A DNA stretch of 64,000 nucleotides from Armatimonadota bacterium (lineage in GTDB: Bacteria; Sysuimicrobiota; Sysuimicrobiia; Sysuimicrobiales; Kaftiobacteriaceae). Each line of letters starts with the position of its first letter. Position 1 is the stretch's first letter. Under the pieces are notes generated by a model, which worked only from the letters and a program-made list of their open reading frames with translations, was not told the DNA's origin and made no database searches. The DNA is taken from the NCBI GenBank assembly GCA_031081675.1, contig JAVHLZ010000004.1, forward strand, positions 1-64,000, in the 5' to 3' direction. The position numbers and the translations under genes were made by a program. Positions 61,762 to 64,000 of the stretch are shown here, in pieces.

Positions 61762-62951
61762 GCGTCGCGGACGTGCGGCCCAGCCGCTACGGGCGGGTGA
61801 TGACCGCGCTGTTGCGGGCCACCCTGCGGGTGGACACGTGGATCCACCGGATCGTGCCCACCGACTACAACCCGCTGTACTACACCGGCGGCCTGGCCAA
61901 CCTCTTCCTGCTGGTCCTGGTCCTCTCGGGTATCTTCCTGTTCTTCTACTACGAGGCCAGCCTGGAGGGCGCGTTCGCCTCGGTGCGCTACCTGACCCAG
62001 GCGGTCCCCTACGGGGGGCTGCTGCGGGGGGTGCACCGCTACGCCGCCGACGCCTTCGTGGTGGCCATCCTGCTGCACCTGTTCCGCAACTGGTTCACCG
62101 ACCGCTACCTGTTCTCCCGGGATAACCCGTGGATCTCGGGGATGATCCTGCTGCTGTTCGGGGGCTTCATCGGGGTCACCGGCTACCAGCTGGTGTGGGA
62201 TGAGCGGGCCCAGGTCCTGACCGCGCTGTTCGCGCGCCTGCTGCGCAGCATCCCCGGGGTGGGCGGCGCGCTGGCCGAGCTGTTCTTGGGGGGGCGCGGG
62301 GTCAGCGATGCCACCCTGGTGCGGATGCTGTTCCTGCACATCGGGCCCGCCTCGGCCCTGTACCTGCTGCTGTGGTGGCACTACCTGCGGCTGCGCCACC
62401 CCAAGATCTGGCCGCCGGCGATGTGGGTGCTGTTCTGCGTGGGGCTGGTCTTCCTGCTGGCGGGCCTGATTCCCGTGGGCGCCGAGGCCATCCCGCCGGC
62501 GGCGCCGGCCGCGCGGCCCACCCGGTTCGCCCTGGATGTCTTCTTCCTGTGGCCGTTCTGGCTGCTGAACTGGCTGCCGCCCCGCGGGGTCGTGGCCCTG
62601 GGGGTGGTCCTGTTCACCGCCGGCCTGGCCATCCCGTACCTCAGCCGGCGAGAGCACCCCGCGGCCATGGGGGTGCGCCACGCCGGCGTGGCCCAGGTGA
62701 TCGACGGCAACTGCACCGGATGCGAGCTGTGCTACTACGACTGTCCCTACAACGCCATCGTCATGGTGCCGTCTCCCGCCCCGGGGCTGACCAAGGCGGC
62801 GGCGAACCGCACCCTGCTGGCGGTGGTGGTGGAGTCCCGGTGCGTGGAATGCGGGATCTGCATCGGCGCGTGCCCCTTTGAGGCGCTGGAGCTGCCCCGG
62901 CTCCTGGAGCGGGACGTGCTGGCGCAGGTGGCGGAGGCGGTGTCGGCATGA
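61758..62951 (+). CDS. Cytochrome b fused to a 2x[4Fe-4S] ferredoxin domain
   Basis: 397 residues from a GTG. Residues 1-300: cytochrome b-like membrane part with both heme pairs, His93/His107 (GVHRYA, LLHLFR) and His194/His208 (FLHIGP, WWHYLR). Further helices contain a degenerate quinone region (ALDVFFLWPFWLLNW). Residues 310-397: ferredoxin with CTGCELCYYDCP (319-329) and CVECGICIGACP (362-372), enough for two [4Fe-4S] clusters on the cytoplasmic side. The fusion joins quinone chemistry to low-potential iron-sulfur transfer. Overlaps both neighbours. Confidence 0.9.
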   Translation: MSVADVRPSRYGRVMTALLRATLRVDTWIHRIVPTDYNPLYYTGGLANLFLLVLVLSGIFLFFYYEASLEGAFASVRYLTQAVPYGGLLRGVHRYAADAFVVAILLHLFRNWFTDRYLFSRDNPWISGMILLLFGGFIGVTGYQLVWDERAQVLTALFARLLRSIPGVGGALAELFLGGRGVSDATLVRMLFLHIGPASALYLLLWWHYLRLRHPKIWPPAMWVLFCVGLVFLLAGLIPVGAEAIPPAAPAARPTRFALDVFFLWPFWLLNWLPPRGVVALGVVLFTAGLAIPYLSRREHPAAMGVRHAGVAQVIDGNCTGCELCYYDCPYNAIVMVPSPAPGLTKAAANRTLLAVVVESRCVECGICIGACPFEALELPRLLERDVLAQVAEAVSA

Positions 62952-63397
62952 GCGAGCCCCGGATCGTGGGGTTTGTGTGCGACTGGAGCGTGGACCTCCG
63001 GCCCCTGGTGGACGGCGGCCGGCTGCGGGATCTGCCCGGGGTGCGGATCATCCGCGTCCCCTGCTCGGGTTTCGTGCGCCCCGCGTGGCTGGAGGAGGCC
63101 CTCGTCCGGGGCGCCGCCGGCGCCTTCGTCACCGGGTGTCCGTACGGGGACTGCCTGAACCGCGAGGGCAACTTCCTGATGCGGGATCGGATCGACCAGC
63201 TGCAGCGCCGGCTGCAGCGCCGCAAGATCGACCCCGCCCGGGTGGCCATGCTGGCCCACGGGCTGCACGACGGGCGGGCGTTCCTGGAGGCGGTGCGCGC
63301 CTTCGCGGACCGGGTGGCCGCGCTGCCGGCTCCGGCCCGGCCGGGCCGCCCGGCGGTGGCGCAACCGGCCGGCGCGCCGGAGGGGGAGGGGACGTGA
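62948..63397 (+). CDS. MvhD/FlpD-family iron-sulfur electron transfer protein
   Basis: 149 residues. Follows the MvhD/FlpD (methyl-viologen-reducing hydrogenase delta) pattern: VGFVCDWSVDL, VRIIRVPCSGFVRPAWL, TGCPYGDCLNREGNF and MRDRIDQLQRRL. Cys11, 39, 64 and 69 are kept; the second Cys of the usual CxxC start is Ser14. In methanogens and acetogens this protein carries electrons between hydrogenase or formate dehydrogenase and HdrA. No Hdr or hydrogenase gene is in the window. A Pro/Ala tail follows residue 128. Four-base overlaps on both sides. Confidence 0.85.
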   Translation: MSEPRIVGFVCDWSVDLRPLVDGGRLRDLPGVRIIRVPCSGFVRPAWLEEALVRGAAGAFVTGCPYGDCLNREGNFLMRDRIDQLQRRLQRRKIDPARVAMLAHGLHDGRAFLEAVRAFADRVAALPAPARPGRPAVAQPAGAPEGEGT

Positions 63398-63501
63398 GCC
63401 GGGCGCCGCTGCGGGTGCACCTGCTGTACCTGTTGTTCTACCTGTTCTGGTTCCTGCTGCTGACGTTCATCGCGTCCTTCGGGCTGGTGGCCGAGGCGTA
63501 G
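63394..63501 (+). CDS. 35-residue single-span membrane peptide
   Basis: From a GTG overlapping the MvhD-like stop by four bases: SRAPLRVHLL, then one hydrophobic helix rich in Leu, Phe and Tyr to FGLVAEA. The size, coupling and topology are those of small subunits of respiratory complexes (PetL/PetN-like), but no family match is claimed. Confidence 0.6.
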   Translation: MSRAPLRVHLLYLLFYLFWFLLLTFIASFGLVAEA

Positions 63502-63561
63502 GCCGCCCTCGGGTGGCCCGGGATTCCGGCGGCGCTGCTGGCGGTGGCGGAGTCCCTCTGC

Positions 63562-63567
63562 TATTCT
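63562..63567 (+). promoter_or_regulatory. -10 element (TATTCT) before the cupredoxin gene
   Basis: TATTCT in CTGCTATTCTGGTG, 51 bases before the ATG at 63619, in the 117-base gap after the membrane peptide gene. No clear -35. Confidence 0.4.
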
Positions 63568-63618
63568 GGTGACGGTTTTCCGCACGCCAGAGTCCGTGTC
63601 CAGACAAGGAGGGAGCGC

Positions 63619-63996
63619 ATGGGCAGGAGGATGGGGCGGTGGGCGGTGCTGGCCGGCGTGGCGGTGATCGTCGCGGGCTGCGGGGGCGGTGGTCCCCGGG
63701 GCGGGCAGCCGGCGGCGCCGGCGGAGGGAGCCATCACCGTCACCGAGACCGAGTGGGCCATCCGGTTTCCCGGCACCCCCCTCAAGGCCGGGAAGGCCAC
63801 CCTGGTCATCAGGAACGAGGGCACCATCGAGCACAACTTCGTCATCCAGGGGCTGGGCGTGGAAGTGGACGCCATCCCCCCCGGCGGGTCCCGGCAGGTG
63901 ACCGTGGACCTGCGGCCGGGGACGTATGAGGTGGTCTGCAACCTCCCCGGCCACCTGGAGGCCGGCATGAAGACGACCATCACCGTCGCTCCCTGA
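63619..63996 (+). CDS. Cupredoxin lipoprotein
   Basis: 125 residues. AAGGAGGGAG precedes the ATG. Lipobox VAGC (Cys21), a Gly/Pro linker, then a small blue-copper fold with ligands His72 (EHNFVI), Cys107, His112 and Met117 in the CNLPGHLEAGM block. A membrane-tethered outer-face electron carrier, possibly an alternative partner of the Rieske or diheme cytochrome c, or feeding a terminal oxidase outside the window. The window ends just after its stop. Confidence 0.88.
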   Translation: MGRRMGRWAVLAGVAVIVAGCGGGGPRGGQPAAPAEGAITVTETEWAIRFPGTPLKAGKATLVIRNEGTIEHNFVIQGLGVEVDAIPPGGSRQVTVDLRPGTYEVVCNLPGHLEAGMKTTITVAP

Positions 63997-64000
63997 CGAG

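Overview
The window is very GC-rich bacterial DNA, densely packed, with many 4-base ATGA/GTGA gene overlaps, frequent GTG starts and recognisable -10 hexamers (TATAAT, TACAAT, TATGAT). No 16S gene is present, so the lineage is inference. The gene content points to a high-GC Terrabacteria-type lineage or candidate phylum: a yebC-ruvCAB-DUF2905-SpoIID-yajC block, a coproporphyrin-type heme operon with hemQ, and System I (Ccm) cytochrome c maturation. A secreted protein ending in a beta-strand with terminal Phe (10033-10746) hints at an outer membrane. The physiology looks respiratory and at least partly aerobic.

Layout. 1-10 kb: an EF-P-like factor with an unusual loop tip, a Spy/CpxP-like protein, an MFS exporter, a dehydrogenase, a Clp-fold membrane protease, a pilin, and a Nudix-M32 peptidase-GYD-adenine deaminase run, with heptanucleotide repeats between genes. 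10-20.6 kb: a putative outer-membrane protein, a frameshifted cyclase/NTPase/TPR regulator, a thioesterase, a methyltransferase, panE, a catalytically altered GH18-like protein and a MacA/MacB-type efflux operon. 20.65-27.46 kb: a block of visibly lower GC and different codon use, holding a class III aminotransferase, a sodium-solute symporter with a small partner, an unknown protein and a creatininase-family amidohydrolase. It is followed by a degenerate IS481-type element, a broken nuclease-like gene and a HIRAN protein, and ends at the 3' end of a tRNA-Ala. 27.5-36.3 kb: housekeeping genes (PBP1A, yebC, ruvCAB, SpoIID-like, yajC, HD hydrolase).

36.3-49.4 kb: a GTPase-less FeoB-type membrane protein diverges from a heme operon (hemA-C-D-B-Q, radical SAM, hemL-E-H-Y) that runs on into two membrane proteins and an HTH regulator. 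The operon carries both an oxygen-dependent coproheme decarboxylase (HemQ) and an AhbD-like radical SAM protein. 49.4-52.5 kb: a glycosyltransferase, a BshB-like deacetylase and a possibly BshC-like protein, suggestive of a low-molecular-weight thiol pathway.

52.6-64 kb: a complete ccmA-H cluster diverges from a diheme cytochrome c, a Rieske protein, a cytochrome b lacking one pair of heme-ligand histidines, two small membrane proteins, a second cytochrome b fused to a two-cluster ferredoxin domain, an MvhD/FlpD-type iron-sulfur protein, a 35-residue membrane peptide and a cupredoxin. This looks like a modified Rieske/cytochrome b complex with a built-in low-potential iron-sulfur exit. It is the most unusual system in the window. 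Heme synthesis, cytochrome c maturation and this complex together make the right half of the window a respiratory-chain region.
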